DNA of 64,000 nucleotides from Bacteriovoracaceae bacterium (GTDB lineage: Bacteria; Bdellovibrionota; Bacteriovoracia; Bacteriovoracales; Bacteriovoracaceae): positions 126,147 through 190,146 of the forward strand of contig JABFRR010000016.1 of NCBI GenBank assembly GCA_013141065.1. The letters are read 5' to 3'. A program made the position numbers and the translations under genes. Below the pieces are notes generated by a model. That model had not been told where the DNA came from and searched no databases. It was given only the letters and a program-made list of their open reading frames with translations. Positions 63,321-64,000 of this stretch are shown here, in pieces; the first letter of the stretch is position 1, and each line of letters starts with the position of its first letter.

Positions 63321-64000
63321 CTACTTCCAATCTTTAACAGAGTACTTGTTTAAAATTTCTTTTAACTTTCCAGATTTTCTAAATTCATTCATCCCCTCAT
63401 CTAGTAATCTTGCATATTCTTTCGATTTGGGATTTTTAGGTGAGAAAGCAATAAAAAGATCTGGATCTGTCGCCATGTTGGGACTAGCTATTTTAAAGTC
63501 AGAACTTTTCAATTTACGTTTTTTTAAAGAGAAGCTCAACACTGCAGGGTCTTCAATAAATCCATCTATTCTTTTTGTTGAAGTCATTTGAATCATTCTT
63601 GTAAGAACATCATCACCGGCCATTGATTTTAAGCTTGGGTGCTTATTTTCAATAAGTTTATCGACGACAGCTCCATAAGAATATCCATTAATTACTGCAA
63701 ATGTCTTATTATAAAGAGATTTTTCGTCCTTATAAAACCATGGGTCTGTGCTTAAAGTATAAAAATAATTTAATAGATTTCCATTTGCGATTTGTGGAAT
63801 CATAAAGCCGACTACTTCTTTTCTCAAAGCACCTACTGCTCCATCGATTCGCCCTATTCTCGCATCTGCCAAAGCACGTGCCCAGCTAAGATTTTGGTAT
63901 TTAATAGTATGCCCATGTTTTTTAAATACTTCCTGAGCTATTTCAATCATAAATCCCGGCATGGAGCTTCCCGGTTCACATGTATAGGGGCACCACAAAT
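63321..64000 (-). CDS. periplasmic solute-binding protein (SBP_bac_3-like), partial
   Basis: The frame is open to the right edge; a TTG at 63998 is not credible as the start because the domain is already in progress (CPYTCEPGSSMPGFMIEI is the interior DEW..PYT...GF-x-x-E-I pattern of the family). About 225 residues are visible: KHGHTIKYQNLSWARALADA, RIDGAVGAL, KTFAVINGYSYG, MTSTKRIDGFIEDPAV and LLDEGMNEFRKSGKLKEILN, the usual end of family-3 binding proteins for amino acids or polar solutes. N-terminal signal lies outside. No permease genes are in view. Confidence 0.85.
   Translation of the reverse strand, partial: LWCPYTCEPGSSMPGFMIEIAQEVFKKHGHTIKYQNLSWARALADARIGRIDGAVGALRKEVVGFMIPQIANGNLLNYFYTLSTDPWFYKDEKSLYNKTFAVINGYSYGAVVDKLIENKHPSLKSMAGDDVLTRMIQMTSTKRIDGFIEDPAVLSFSLKKRKLKSSDFKIASPNMATDPDLFIAFSPKNPKSKEYARLLDEGMNEFRKSGKLKEILNKYSVKDWK

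Overview
This window is AT-rich and densely coded. It comes from a diderm (Gram-negative) bacterium: it has lipoprotein signal peptides, Tat signals, a Lol/MacB-type ABC system, outer-membrane-like barrel proteins and a GT51 transglycosylase. The many secreted proteases, the DUF4360-type secreted proteins and the overall gene style suggest a Bdellovibrionota / Bacteriovoracaceae-like organism. That placement is inference from protein style only; no rRNA or marker comparison was possible.

Layout. 1-4.5 kb: an overlapping three-gene unit (AMP-forming ligase cut by the window edge, UbiA-type prenyltransferase, large dikinase-like phosphotransferase with a C-terminal phosphohistidine domain) that looks like a small-molecule pathway. 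4.5-8.1 kb: a membrane protein and two tandem secreted subtilases, each with its own terminator. 8.3-11.5 kb: a D-2-hydroxyacid dehydrogenase, a PHP phosphoesterase and a Tat-exported PhoD-like phosphatase. 11.5-16.8 kb: a secreted trypsin-like protease, dihydroorotase, a VOC-like protein, and a second trypsin-like gene broken in two by a decayed IS3-family element. 16.9-18.5 kb: a second decayed IS element. 18.5-21.2 kb: a MacAB/LolCD-like ABC operon. 21.3-22.9 kb: PhoX-like phosphatase. 22.9-23.7 kb: a scar made of a truncated DUF2452-like gene, a serine-recombinase tail and tRNA-Leu(GAG).

24-31 kb: MnmA, a degenerate M28 peptidase, an MnmA paralogue without catalytic cysteines, a Walker-A-less ABC-like protein, an orphan C5 cytosine methyltransferase and a PAS histidine kinase. 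31-38 kb: a heterodimeric ABC exporter, lipoate-protein ligase, GT51 transglycosylase, a GmhB-like HAD phosphatase and an unknown protein with a possible nucleotidyltransferase motif. 38.3-45.7 kb: the pyrimidine cluster pyrB, a fused carA-carB and a frameshifted pyrF, converging on gsk (inosine-guanosine kinase). With pyrC at 12.5 kb, several steps of UMP synthesis are here; pyrD and pyrE are not.

45.7-54.7 kb: mostly envelope and unknown proteins, including a four-gene operon with two TTG starts and coiled-coil products, then MgtC-like and App1-like genes. 54.7-60.2 kb: an Ntn (C45-like) hydrolase, a divergent pair of DUF4360-type secreted proteins sharing an inverted-repeat operator candidate, an HTH-like protein, a FabZ-like dehydratase and a periplasmic coiled-coil protein. 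60.4-63.2 kb: a PhnD-PhnC-PhnE phosphonate/phosphate importer. The window ends inside a solute-binding protein gene. PhoD, PhoX and Phn genes together suggest investment in phosphorus scavenging. There is no stretch over 300 bases outside genes, transposon relics or described regulatory regions; the 16829-17046 gap holds only the edge of the second IS relic.
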